Positions 23,937-34,829 of a DNA stretch of 64,000 nt are shown here, piece by piece. A program made the position numbers and the translations under genes. Source of the stretch: Stenopsyche tienmushanensis (Eukaryota > Arthropoda > Insecta > Trichoptera > Stenopsychidae); the NCBI GenBank assembly GCA_008973525.1, contig WACJ01000110.1, positions 868,001 through 932,000 of the forward strand, in the 5' to 3' direction. The stretch's first letter is position 1. The number at the start of each line of letters is the position of its first letter. The notes under the pieces were generated by a model. That model did no database searches, was not told the origin of the DNA, and was given only the letters and a program-made list of their open reading frames with translations.

Positions 23937-24589
23937 TTAACACTTTGAGAACCGCGCTTTTTGGTGTGAAAATGCTGTGGGGGCCGCTCGTTTTAGGCAA
24001 ATTTCGCAAGAAATCAAGACCTTTATAATAATTTACATATCTTTTTAACCTATGAGTGTATATACGTAAAATTTTCAGGTTATGTTCTACATAATCAAAG
24101 GTATAGATATGTGATCTTCATTTTACAACTTTCAAGCAGTGGTTCTCAAACCAACGAAATACATTTTTTTTCTTTCTATAAATACTACTTGTTATTTATA
24201 TTTCATTTAAAATTTATTTACTACATGAGGGTGATAATACTTCGCAATTTTATGGAAGGACCGCCACTGGATATGTATATATCCTTTACTTCAGGATCGT
24301 CCAACCTTTTTTGTCTTGGGAGCTACTTTTAAATTTAAAATTGTCTTAGGATCGACTTCTAATATGATTCTTATAGGAAATTTATTTTCTTTCTTCAACC
24401 TTAAAACTCAAATTTATATACCCTTTATATCTGTAGAGACATCTGTCAACGAATAGTGAAATATTAGTGTCGGTAACATTTTTTTTTATGATGTTGTAGG
24501 CCTACGTTTTTACGCCAAATGGCGTCAGCGGTTCATAACGGTTGGGGAATTTTTACGCCAAAAGGCGTCAGCGGGTCTCAAAGTGTTAA
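23937..24589. mobile_element. 653-bp TTAA-bounded piggyBac-like MITE
   Basis: The left end is TTAACACTTTGAGAACCGC. The right end in reverse complement is TTAACACTTTGAGACCCGC, an inverted repeat of about 19 bp with one or two differences, flanked by TTAA. The interior has a repeated ACGCCAAA-GGCGTCAGCGG unit near the right end. It also holds hAT-like motifs (CAGTGGTTCTCAAACC at 24137, CAGGATCGTCCAACC at about 24292) that may mark a further nested element. No transposase is visible. Confidence 0.8.
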
Positions 24590-24869
24590 CGAGCACCATT
24601 CTTACCGCTGACCATTTTTTTTATTCCCCCTTTCTACTTCTTCAAAAGTAAACTGACAGATTTGCACAGCAACTCATTCCTTTTATTTTCGCAACACAAT
24701 AATAGGCAAAAATAATTAAGCAACAGCAAGCAGATGCTATGCATGTTGGACATAAGAAATTGAACATTTTTTTATTAATTTGGACTTATGTATTATGTTT
24801 TAATGCACCTATATCTTGAGTCATATAAAAGCAATTCAAACAGAATACTCGGGCGCTAGTGCAACCATC

Positions 24870-25195
24870 ACGACGAGCGCGTGGGAGCGGGGCGCCGCCC
24901 GGGGGCTCTGCCCCGATAGCGCCCCCGCTCCGACGCTTTACATCAAGAGAAGCCAACTTTGGTGAATAGAAGCACCATTATTTTCCAGCACGATAACGCG
25001 CGACCTCTGTTAACGAAATTGAAAAAAATTGCATTGAGAAAAAAACCGCAATAAATTGTAAGAACATCTAATATTGACATAATTTACATTTACTTACTTA
25101 TTAGTGTTTCTCGTGTATTTTTCGTGTGGACGAAAATGAGGCAGGGGCGCACTGGCCGAGGGGCGCACTGGCCGAAGGGCGTAGGTGGTGTTGGT
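24870..25195. repeat. GC-rich subterminal patches of the composite hAT
   Basis: 24875-24940 contains GCGGGGCGCCGCCCGGGG and related self-complementary sequence. 25142-25180 has a tandem GGGGCGCACTGGCCGA unit, two copies and part of a third. Both stand out against the AT-rich surroundings. Subterminal GC-rich repeats are common binding sites for hAT transposases, but that role here is inference. Confidence 0.45.
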
Positions 25196-25984
25196 GCTGA
25201 TGAAGCAATATAAGGAGATGATACAACGAGCGCCGAAACACTTTTTTTCGGGTATCCAAAAATGACTAATCGGGTCGACACTCAAAATTCTTACGAGCTT
25301 CATCGGGAACACTGATTATCCATAAAATTGGATCACCGTTAAAGTGGAGATAAAGCATCGCTAATCAATTATTATATCATGTTGCTTTGAATTCATGACA
25401 TCGATGGTGTTATCTATCTCGAGCCAATTATGAATAATGAAGCAAGTATGTACATATTATCTCCAAACGAAGAATCGGGAACCCCATGAGAGATATCGAA
25501 GATGACTCATTGCGAATCTTATGTCAATTTACGTGTTAATGCATTTAGAGTAAAATGGTCAAGTAAAATAAAAATCACGTACAACTCTCTCAATCGGGTC
25601 GGTATCCTGCGTTTTGCGCCCCAATCCCTGTTGCGCCCGTGGCAGGCGCCTGCTTTGCCACGCTCTAGTTACGACCCTGTTAATGTGACACATTGAATCT
25701 GGCGAATTGTAATTGCACAAATTAACAAGGCTTTTGCGCGGAGATTTTTCCCCCGCAACTATTGGAGGAAATATTTTTTGAATTAATTTAGAATTGTGCC
25801 TTTAGAACTGTCGATCCATGATTGGTGGTCGTATTTCCGATCTACCAAAATTGTTAGTATGACAAAATGTTCTCCATATTTTAGTCCAGGATTTAATCAA
25901 TGGCAATGAATATTATGATTTTTTTAGAAAACTATCCTATCGAGATCACCTACATTCAATATGATAAAAACTATGATATTTTGA

Positions 25985-26480
25985 CCCGTTGATGAGTAAT
26001 AACGCATGTGTGCGTTATTACTCATCGGACTCGAGTGATCATACACTTGTGCATTGATGGTAAAGTCATGCTGTAAAGATACCCCTACACGTCTAAATAT
26101 TCTCAAATAATGCAAAAAGAATTATTCGTATTTCTAAGAAAGAATATTTGATTTTTTTTTCTTAGATGACAACAAAATAAACATTTAAATTATAATAAAA
26201 TTGGTCTACTTAGATCGTAGGTGGTCTTTTTAAAATCATAATAAATAGTGGAAACCATATAAATCGATTATAGCGTGGTAACAAAAGCAAAGAAATAAAC
26301 AAATATTGTGTGCTATCAACAGTGTTAAGGTTTATTTATTGATATACAAGCTTGACTCACGCTGCGCGATCCTGAGAGAAAAGTGGATTTGTGTGGACGA
26401 TAAATGGTGGATAGACGAACATAGCAGCTATGTTTAACTCTATTTAAAATTAACTCCGTATATACAAATCCATTGATGAT
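25985..26480 (+). mobile_element. Family B element with a 16-bp hairpin
   Basis: This copy starts near TTGACCCGTTGATGAGTAAT (the outer TTAA mutated to TTGA) and ends past ACTCACGCTGCGCGATCCTG. At 25991-26026 the sequence GATGAGTAATAACGCA is followed after TGTG by its perfect reverse complement. Other family members lack the second arm, so it is a private inverted duplication of this copy. Confidence 0.78.
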
Positions 26481-26489
26481 CCAATGAAT

Positions 26490-29230
26490 ATAGGCTTTTA
26501 GCCAAGTCAGTAGTTTTAATCGCTTGCTTGAGTGGATTTTAGATAAATTTTAAACTTGGCATAAAAGGAAAACAGGCATAAAACGAGTTCTGCGAAAATT
26601 TCTTTGTCCAACTTTAAGCGACAGTCACGAGTTGCTAATTTTTTATGAAATACCCACCCGGAAAGAGGCCATGCCTTATTCATAATTTCCTTATAATAAA
26701 ATGATTACTCTTTAAGCTGTTTATAATGGCCGCTGTCAGCCGATGACAAGAAGCCTCTGTTACTAAACTTTTATTTATTCATGGGAGTCTCGGAAAGTGT
26801 GAAGAACGATGAAGATGGTTTTCGTCCAATAACGTCCGTCAATGTCAGATGCCGCCCTGTGCGCGGGGAGAGACAATGGGCGTTGGGTGAATCTTCAGAA
26901 TCTTGTTTCTTCTTCATTTTTTCGTTTAGCGGTAGTGTTTTGGCGACCTTATTTTTAAGCCCTTAAGTGTGCGGGAGAGCTCGTCACCATAGACAAACAT
27001 TATTTTTGTCAGCTTTCCCGGGAAAATTATTCAAAGCTTTCCCGGAGCGACGAGTGTGTTGATCGTTTCCTCTTATAATATTGATCTATTTTTATCTGGA
27101 AGTTTAAGGTCGGGATAAAACTTTCAAATTGAATTATCAATCGGTGCATATTTGAATTGTTCGTTAAAAATATTTTTTTTCCGGTCTTAAATTACGATTC
27201 TGAACTTGAATAGCGTTTCATAAATATTTAACGTGCATAATAAGCTCTGATGAATGTGGCTATTTTTTAAAGTAATTATACTTCAGCGAAAAACACTGCC
27301 CCATTGATATAATGATACTTTCCAGTTTAAATATCAAAGTTTAAATACATTAGACCAGTAGTTTCCAGCGTCATGAAATTATCCTCGGAAGAATAATTAG
27401 AGTTTTTCGTGAGATAACGGATTTCGACCGCCCCGCAAAAAGTTTCAATATAATGGTGCTCGGAATGGGATAAATATGAATTATGCTTCCACTTTTGATT
27501 TAGAAGGTCGTTTTTGTACGTGTTTTTAATCACTTCATCGCCAAACAAACCCTCGTGTGAATAAAATTCAATGACTTTAGCTGATCCAATCCGGATCGGG
27601 GAAGAATCGCATTAAATAGTATTTTTTGCACGGAATGAAATATATTTTGGTAATTGCACCTCTCAAATGAAAACATTGTAATTTTAATGGAAAAGGGTCG
27701 ACAGTTTAAATGAGCAGATTCGCCAAATTACCCAAATATGTCAACACGCTTGAACCCTTTAGTGTCGACGTGGATTTATTGGAGGAAATTATTGAACATC
27801 TCCGTTTTTGGGTGTTTTTAAAGCTATGATTTGTCGTAAATTTAGGCCCGATTTTTAAATGTGTTCATTTAATAACTAGTTTTTCGGTATTTAATTCCTG
27901 AAGCTTAATCTTGAATGCTCCTATATCATGGTGAAATTTTTGAAGTATTTCTAATTGATTACAATATACGTCTGGTGTATTTTTTTTCTATTTGCTTTAA
28001 GTAATCCAAAGTGGATAATTCCTTGAACACCAAACACTAAAATAACCTTTCACAGGGTTAAGCTGGGTTTAAGGGTTGGAACGGATCTATCCTTTTGAGA
28101 CATGTACTATTTTTTGCACTTAATTTTTCCAAAAGCTTTCCGCGTTTCGATCTTAGATTCAATTTGATGATACTGTGCTATAATAGTCGAAGATGATTTT
28201 GTGGTATCCAAATATCTATGTTTACCTCATCCATGACTATTCAACATATCATGAGATAATTTGATTCAACTAGTGATATAGGTCATTATATAAATTTTAT
28301 GTTCTTTTTCCACTTTTAGATTCAGCTTTGACACATGTTGGAAATCAAACAATTCGTTATAAAGATCATTGGTCATTTTGGATAGTTTCGAATATTTTTC
28401 TGGGAAGGGTCCTCCACTAACCCGTGTTTACCATAGGGTCTGAACAAGTGGACTCACCAAGACACTAACAATAACTGCATTAAAGTTTTGCTACCTTTTG
28501 TTGACTGGGGATAAACGCGAAAGATAGAATTACTGCAAGTGTAATTGCCAACTTCATATCTGGCACCGAAGTTCTTGCAAAAAGAGTTGAAAGCGCCGAA
28601 GACACGAGGGTGGGCCACCAAATCCCTGTTTCCTATTGTTCTGGAACACGGACCCCGGGCACGTTGCAAGAGCTTCTCTTTCTCGGGTGCCGTTACATTT
28701 CCACATAATCTGTTCTGCATTTATGTGCGGTTGGTTGCATGGGCACTCCGACTGGCTACTATATCCAACTCTTGCAAATGGCCATTGAAGTTACCATGTC
28801 TCGTTAGGAGTTGGGAGGTCTAATGGTTGGGGGTCACCCAACGATAGCGAAACCTTTGCTCAGCAAATTCAAAAAAATGAATCGGGGCCGCATTCAATCT
28901 GCACTCCCAATCCAAGAACGCAGCGGTGCACGCCCAGGTTACTAGACAGGAAGGCTGTCCCTGGTGACAGTGCGATATGCCGAGGTGATGCGAAGAAGTG
29001 GAAGAAGTTGCTCCAAGTTTAATTTCTTGAAGATAGTATTTTCTTCATTGGAAACCATTCCTTCTTCCTTGGTGTTTTTCTTCCGACCAATATCACCAAG
29101 GAGACTTCGTGAAATATCAGGAAATACGTTGTCGACTCTTCACATCACTACCATAAACTTCCACGAGCTATCGATGAATATTCGCGGCGGTATTGTTCTG
29201 CAAATTCAAAAAACGGATGACCACATGGAA
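26490..29230. other. No recognised feature; open but unassigned stretch at 28454-28823
   Basis: AT-rich sequence over most of its length. Around 28454-28823 both strands are open for about 90 codons in a GC-richer block, with no recognisable motif. 28900-29200 contains GC-richer patches. Nothing allows a gene call. Confidence 0.35.
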
Positions 29231-29237
29231 TACGCAC

Positions 29238-29430
29238 GGACGGTAGGTGGCGGGAGCGCGCGATGACCTCTCCATCGGAAGAATTTACCGTGACTGAACA
29301 AAATGGCCGACAAACACGCGGGACTAAACAAATTGACCGTTAAGATCATCCCTACGCGTCAGGTGCGCCACTTTTGAAACAAAAAATGTCACCGGACCTC
29401 AAAAATCCTCATAACCTTACTTCCTAGATG
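29238..29430 (+). mobile_element. Family H mariner MITE
   Basis: The interior GCGGGAGCGCGCGATGACC..CCATCGGAAGAATTTACCG continues through GGCCGACAAACACGCGGGAC and CGCCACTTTTGAAAC to the end block CTCATAACCTTACTTCCTAG. It is homologous to the reverse complement of 34508-34720. The outer left end is missing. Confidence 0.75.
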
Positions 29431-29439
29431 GGATTGGGG

Positions 29440-30260
29440 TTCATATTCCCGATCTGTATTTGGATGTGTTTTTGACTTGAAAAAATATTTGAAGTCATTG
29501 TAAAAAAGTTTAGAAATTCCAAAATATGACCTAACTCAATGAATTCAAGTCAAAAGAAAATCCTACGAACTTATTGAGTGATTGATGTTATGAGATTTTT
29601 TTTGTATATGAGCAAAATGTTTATAAAGGCAAAACTCATTTTATTCAAATATAAAAGTAACACTTTTTACGAAGGTCCTGTTCCAGGAATTTAAATTTTT
29701 CTAAAATAGTCAATATTTTTGTATTTAAATTTTGCGCTTGTTCCCATTTTCGATGTTTCAATTTGGTGGTTTGATTAAGACCTGAGTGGATCCTAACATT
29801 TTCATGATCACTCACGGCTCTAAATTATCGGTAAATTTCTCTTTTAATCAAATAAATATTTGGCGGATATCCTCTTCTAAGCAGTACTCTTTTCTGTTAG
29901 TCCATGATGTTTTGCACTCTCTGGATTTTATAATGTTTGATGAATGAAAAGCAAAATTTTCATTAAGTTTAATTGACAAATCTTTCAAATTTTTCTCATA
30001 ATTGTCATTCAAAAAGATAAATTAATATTATCTATAGAGAGTTTAAACATGAAATGACAGTTCATTATAATCATGTCACAAGGTTTGTGTCTTTGAATGG
30101 TAAATATTGGTGGAAGCATGATACACAGGGTATGGTACAAATGTTGTATCATCGCCTCAAGTATTTTGATACATTTGGTTCCGATTTGGATTTACGTCCA
30201 AATTTGTATAAAAAAATACAATTTTTACATAAAAAATGAAGCTTTGAATTATGTACGTTA
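29440..30260. other. No recognised feature
   Basis: Very AT-rich sequence. A frame of 61 codons at 30054-30239 shows no motif. It leads up to the splice-like site at 30287. Confidence 0.4.
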
Positions 30261-30264
30261 CTGA

Positions 30265-30333
30265 TTTTCTTTTTTCTCTCTTTTCAGGTATGCTCCAGTT
30301 TTTTCGGGCAAATTTCGCTACGTTCACGTAAGT
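30265..30333 (+). promoter_or_regulatory. Strong ratchet-like splice site with 40-nt candidate exon
   Basis: The tract TTCTTTTTTCTCTCTTTTCAG ends at 30287, an excellent acceptor, and is followed by GTATGC. A perfect donor GTAAGT starts at 30328. The 40-nt interval reads YAPVFSGKFRYVH when entered with one leftover base, exactly the phase produced by the 50-nt interval at 9496-9545. As a small exon or as a recursive site with an RS-exon, this is the best splice signal in the window. Sequence alone does not separate the two readings. Confidence 0.45.
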
Positions 30334-30339
30334 CACACT

Positions 30340-31200
30340 AGAGTTCATAAGCACTATTTAAAATTACATCGGCTTTTACATTTTAGTAGTGAATTATTTG
30401 AAATATGTCAAGGCGCGCATATTTAGCAGAATTTTTGCTCCCGTACTATGCGAAATTTTCACACAATGCTTTTCGCCGAAAAAACTTACCCGGAGGCTGC
30501 CGCCAGCTCACCAAAACGTGTGATGAAAGATAATTCCATCCCCCGAAAGTTACACCTGCCCGGAACAATTTTCGATGCAAATTTTCATGCACGAATTACG
30601 TTTCAGTATCCGCAGCTGAATTTTCAGTACGATGTGTTGAATACGTAACCGAAGATGAATGGACCCTCTTATGTGCGGGCGATAAAGGGGATATTTTCCA
30701 GCAGCGCGATGATTTTCACGTCGTCGAAGACATTTCCGATTCATCTCCGGTATTTTTCAGAGCGCATTTCTTTAAAATATAACAGTCTTGATGTCTCTCT
30801 CCATGCGGGCATGTACAGAGTAGATCTCACTGTCGGATCGGGCCACATAACGGGCGCACTGAGATTTCTACCATTCCTCCTTCCCTGCATGCTTAGAAGT
30901 CTTCCTTTTTCCATCACCGTCGCTTTTTGAAGTTTGAAATTCCATGTATTCAACGTGTATTACTTTGCTGTAAGGAGCATATTGACACGCTCGGATTTAT
31001 AACCTGTCTAAGAAAATTACACTTACGTCAAACGCATCCATATATTTGTTTTTTTTTTACAAAGTAATAATTGCTTATCTTCAGTATCCATTCAATTCCA
31101 TTAAGATAAACATTTGGGCAACATCAGGACCCCGGCCGATTTTTTTTACACCTATTTCGTTGCCTTAGTCACTGCGACAATCCCCGACTGTCGCATTATT
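30340..31200. other. No recognised gene; GC-richer open block at 30448-30930
   Basis: Several overlapping frames on both strands are open for 60-90 codons, in sequence less AT-rich than average. None carries a motif I know. It could be conserved non-coding DNA or exonic. Confidence 0.3.
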
Positions 31201-31212
31201 AAGTCGCAGATG

Positions 31213-31640
31213 TGCTTATCGTCCACACAAATCCACTTGTCTCTCAGGATCGCTCAGTAGGAGTCAAGCTTGTATATCTATAAATGCACCTTAACACTGG
31301 TGATATTATTGAGCCCCAGAATAGCGCTTGAAATATAATCACTTATGACACCACGCAGAGTTTTAGGTATATAATTGATTTATATGGCTTTCTACTATCC
31401 ATTGATAATTGATTTGATGATCCTCTATTTTGTACTCTATGAAAAAAATAGAATATTTAGACGTGTAGGGGTACATTTACAATATCACCTTACCATTGAA
31501 GTGTATATAAGTATATGATGAGACGCAAGACACAATTCGACTCTGTCTCCGACTCACCAATCTCCGCACTCGATTGTGCTCTTTCTTTATAACTTGAGTC
31601 CGAACACATATATGCGTGATTCCTAATCAACGGGCTTACA
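31213..31640 (-). mobile_element. Family B element, reverse
   Basis: It runs from CACTTGTCTCTCAGGATCGC through AACCTTAACACTGGTG-type sequence, TTGTACTCTATG, TAGACGTGTAGGGGTACA and GTATATGATGAGACGCAAGA to GTGATTCCTAATCAACGGGC. The outer end is close to the family terminus (CTAATCAACGGG). It lacks the hAT insertion seen at 8194, and so shows the empty site. Confidence 0.78.
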
Positions 31641-32924
31641 ACAAAATATATAGCAAAAATGAAACACAAGAAATTTATGATAGTCTTGAAATATTTTACA
31701 CGAAAATTTATTAAATGCGCCAGACCAAGTGTTATTATTATTTGGAAATATTCAGATGATGCTCATATTTTATTTTATTGATGACGATAAATTTGTGCAT
31801 TACTTTTACGTTGTAATTTTAAATATGCGAACAAAAAATCAATTAATCGGCATGCGTTTATCACGACCCGGACAAGTCTATGCATTTTTGTGGTCACTCA
31901 CTGCTCCAATGTTGGTTGATAATTGTTTACGGTTTTCTTTTTTCGGAATCGATTATTATTTCAATATTAAATTGTATTATTGCTTGCATTTAGCTATATA
32001 TAGCGATATTTAATTAATTATGATATGTTTTTAATTGTCCTAATTTAAAACTTAAGGTCAGTGGAGAAGTCTATTGATATTGAATATGTATTTTTTAATC
32101 AATTTTCTCTGATCAAATCTCCGAGGGGATTAGTCGACTAAATCCATGTGATCAGTTTATATGTTGAACTTGCGAAACGACGTCGCAAGGTGGACGAAGA
32201 TAATCAATAAGAAGATATTTGATCAATTCAAAACAATTTTAATTGAAACTATTCCAGAAATTTCAACGAAGACTCTCTAGCTTGAGAGTTTCTTGGTAAT
32301 TTATTGTTTGTTTTGCGTTGTTTATAAATAAATACGTTTATTTGAAGTTTTCCTTCCATTGAACATGATTTCTTTGAATTACTGATTGGCCCTTAGACAT
32401 TATATAACTGTATATAAAAATAATATTTAAATACTTATTTTTAATATCGTCCTCTGATTATCTAACATTTTTTGATTAAAAAATATCGCAGGATTACGTT
32501 TGTTTTCATTGAACATGTCATAATGTTAATTCTCAGAATATGTATACAATTTCAACATCCCATGATGCAATCAATCAAATTGACGCCAATACACGTACGA
32601 TATGGATTTTTGTTGATATATAATATTTTCGAAATATTGTATTTCAAATTGATTCACCTAAATAGATGTTATCTACACTCCGCGGTTTGTCTGTATTTAT
32701 GTGTTTTATGTAAGTATAGAATTTCAATGAAACTCTTATTTCTGGCGTAAGTCGTCCGGGGGATATCTTTTTTATTCGGTCGTAAAAATGGCCAGTTTAT
32801 GTGCGGAAACAAACGTTGTTAGCTTGATTGTTATTCGTCCTATGATTTTTATGTCAAGGGTGTCGAAAGTAAAATAAGCGATAAGAGGACAACGTTTTCG
32901 CGTTATCACCCCCCGGGGGGTGAA

Positions 32925-33240
32925 ATGGGGTGTGCGGATCTCTTCAAAAGCGCCCTCAATCTCATCGCCGCGAATGTATGCTTCGCTCGCCAAGTAAGTT
33001 TCTCTTTATTTAACCGGAGCCCGTCGCCTTTTGGCTTGTTTTTATTTTCAGCCCTCAGCAGCGTGTATTTTATATTCCTATTTTAAGTGGAAAGCAATCG
33101 CATCGGAGTGGCAGGGGCTTTTACCCCGTGAGCTCTCGACGTAGACGTCGGATCGAAGATATTTCCGAAGTCGAGAGTATGATGGCTTATTGTACCCATC
33201 GGCAGTTTCATCTAAATGACACAAGAACGAGACTGTGAGA
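32925..33240 (+). CDS. Tentative two-exon small ORF, function unknown
   Basis: An ATG at 32925 (G at -3, G at +4) opens 23 codons beginning MGCADLFKSALNLIAAN and stops at a perfect donor GTAAGT at 32994. A pyrimidine tract follows with acceptor CAG at 33049-33051 and another at 33056-33058. The second gives a 65-nt intron, a typical arthropod size, and continues in frame for 59 codons to TGA. That part includes SSRRRRRIEDISEVESMMAY. Total would be 82 residues. The first acceptor would stop earlier (53 residues). The MGC start recalls tetraspanin N-termini, but no transmembrane segment follows. A 29-codon upstream ORF lies at about 32789-32878. Chance is quite possible. Confidence 0.2.
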
Positions 33241-33604
33241 TTTTTCGATTTTGAAGTAGTCTATTTGGTACGTGTACGCTGTATCGGATCCCAAACCATC
33301 AGACCGATGAAATTTTCTGGGGCACCGAAAACAACCGCCGAAGTAATCCCTGAATACAATAATGGCTCCTTTGTTCGGAAATTTGTGCTTTCAGACGTAA
33401 TTCAAATTTATAAACCACATCCATTACACGTACGACACATGTATAAATAATTACAAAAAGCGTAATGGATTATTTTCTGGGCTTTAGCCATAAAGATGAG
33501 GGTTTAAATTCACTCTGTGCAAAAATATTTCATCATTTGATTTGAAATAATATTTAAAATATCTATAATTTTAACTATAGTAAAAATAATCACTTCTATT
33601 TCGA

Positions 33605-33978
33605 TAAAAGAACACAATATTTTAAATACACATTAAAATTATAATAAATTTGTCCGTATCCGGTTAAAAACCATTAAGTTTTGTATCTTCTTGGATCATT
33701 GATAGTTTTCTTAAAATTATAATAAATAGTAGAAAGCCCCATAAATCAATTTTACACCTAAAGCTCAACATGCTACCAAAAATGATTCTATTTGAAACGC
33801 TTTTATGCTGCCCAACAATATCAACAGTGTTGGGGTTCATTTATTAATATGCAAGATTTATTCACGTTGCGCGGTCTTGAGATAAAATTGGATTTGTGTG
33901 GATGATCAGCGGTGCACATTCGATTACAGTATCCATGTTTAACTCAATTTAAAATTTACACACTAATCAAAGGGTTGA
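33605..33978 (+). mobile_element. Family B element, right part
   Basis: It includes ATTAAAATTATAATAAATTT, GATTCTATTTGAAACGCTTT, CCAACAATATCAACAGTGTT and TTCACGTTGCGCGGTC. It ends in CTAATCAAAGGGTTGA, the family terminus with the last TTAA changed to TTGA. The left part of the element is absent. Confidence 0.78.
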
Positions 33979-34134
33979 TGGTGATCAGAAAGAGACCCAG
34001 CTGCGAGACTTCTCGATGACGAACCACTTCTTATTGTAATTCTATATGAAAGGCATAATATTAATGAACATGGCTGTTCCAAATAATTTCGTGATTTTGC
34101 ACGTTTATATTGCCGGCGATATGACATCTGCAAT

Positions 34135-34419
34135 CAGAGCCCTAACTAGGACCTAACGTACATATGGTGGCCATAAGTTTTGTAAGCTCAATCGGTCCGC
34201 TTTTCGGACCGCTGATATGACGAATGAGCGGCTCACGATCGGATGCCATACTTGAACATAACGATAATGAAAAAAGAGGGATTAGACAAATCGGTATTGG
34301 TTCATGTACAGTATTCTCGTGTACAATTCTCGACCGGGTCGGTATCCTGTGTTCTGCGCCCCAAGCACAGTTGCGCCCGTGGCGGGCGCCTGCTTTGCCA
34401 CGTCCTTGTTACGGCCCTG
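34135..34419 (+). mobile_element. Family C hAT MITE, 285 bp, exact 8-bp TSD
   Basis: Ends are CAGAGCCCTAACTAGG and, in reverse complement, CAGGGCCGTAACAAGG. TCTGCAAT is present on both sides (34127-34134 and 34420-34427). It keeps the hairpin CGGTCCGCTTTTCGGACCG and the right subterminal GTTGCGCCCGTGGCGGGCGC found in the copies at 8194 and 21725. It is the shortest complete family member here and encodes nothing. Confidence 0.9.
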
Positions 34420-34507
34420 TCTGCAATAAAGATATGTTAGTAACATTTCATCTGACAAAATTGATTATCGGCAATCTGTGATTTATTATTTGTAAATTAT
34501 AATAATA

Positions 34508-34815
34508 TACGAGGGTCATATAGAAAGTGAGGTTACAAGGGCTTCTGAGGTCGGGGGATTATTTTTGTTTCGAAATTGGCGCATCTGGCGTATATGGAGT
34601 ATCCTAACGGTCAGTTTATTTGGTCCCGCGTGCTTGTCGGCCATTTTGTTCAGTCATAGTAAATTCTTCTGATGGAAAGGTCGTCGCGCTCCCATCAGAT
34701 ATTGTCCGCGATAGATCCGCGCTGTCATCTGTTTTTTGAAGAGTAGTAGATCATCAATGATTTCTAACAATTTTTTATCGAATGTTGTAACCTTACATTC
34801 TGGATGTCCTTCGTA
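34508..34815 (-). mobile_element. Family H mariner MITE, complete, TA TSD
   Basis: It is bounded by TA at 34508-34509 and 34814-34815. The left end is CGAGGGTCATATAGAAAGTG and the right end in reverse complement is CGAAGGACATCCAGAATGTA. Both continue into AGGTTACAA, an inverted repeat of roughly 29 bp with some mismatches. TA duplications and this end type indicate a mariner/Tc1 non-autonomous element of 308 bp. Partial relatives lie at 565, 19555, 29238 and 49222. Confidence 0.85.
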
Positions 34816-34829
34816 CGTTGATTAAAAAA

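Larger units (their letters stand above)
21725..25679 (+). mobile_element. Composite family C hAT element, 3,955 bp, exact 8-bp TSD
   Basis: The left end is CAGGGCCGTAACTAGGG, followed by a 15-base C-run. The right end in reverse complement is CAGGGTCGTAACTAGAG. The flanks carry the identical octamer TTAATGTG at 21717-21724 and 25680-25687, which fixes both borders as a hAT insertion. The left and right sub-ends match the small copies at 8194-8693 and 34135-34419. I find no hAT transposase. The interior is instead a mosaic: a family E block, a Helitron helicase fragment, a Penelope GIY-YIG fragment and a TTAA-bounded MITE. The element either acquired these by later insertion or carried them along. 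Confidence 0.85.

Noticed and set aside
24137..24305. CAGTGG.../CAGGATCGTCCAACC hAT-like ends inside the 653-bp MITE
   Set aside because: No 8-bp duplication between flanks, so I could not define an element.
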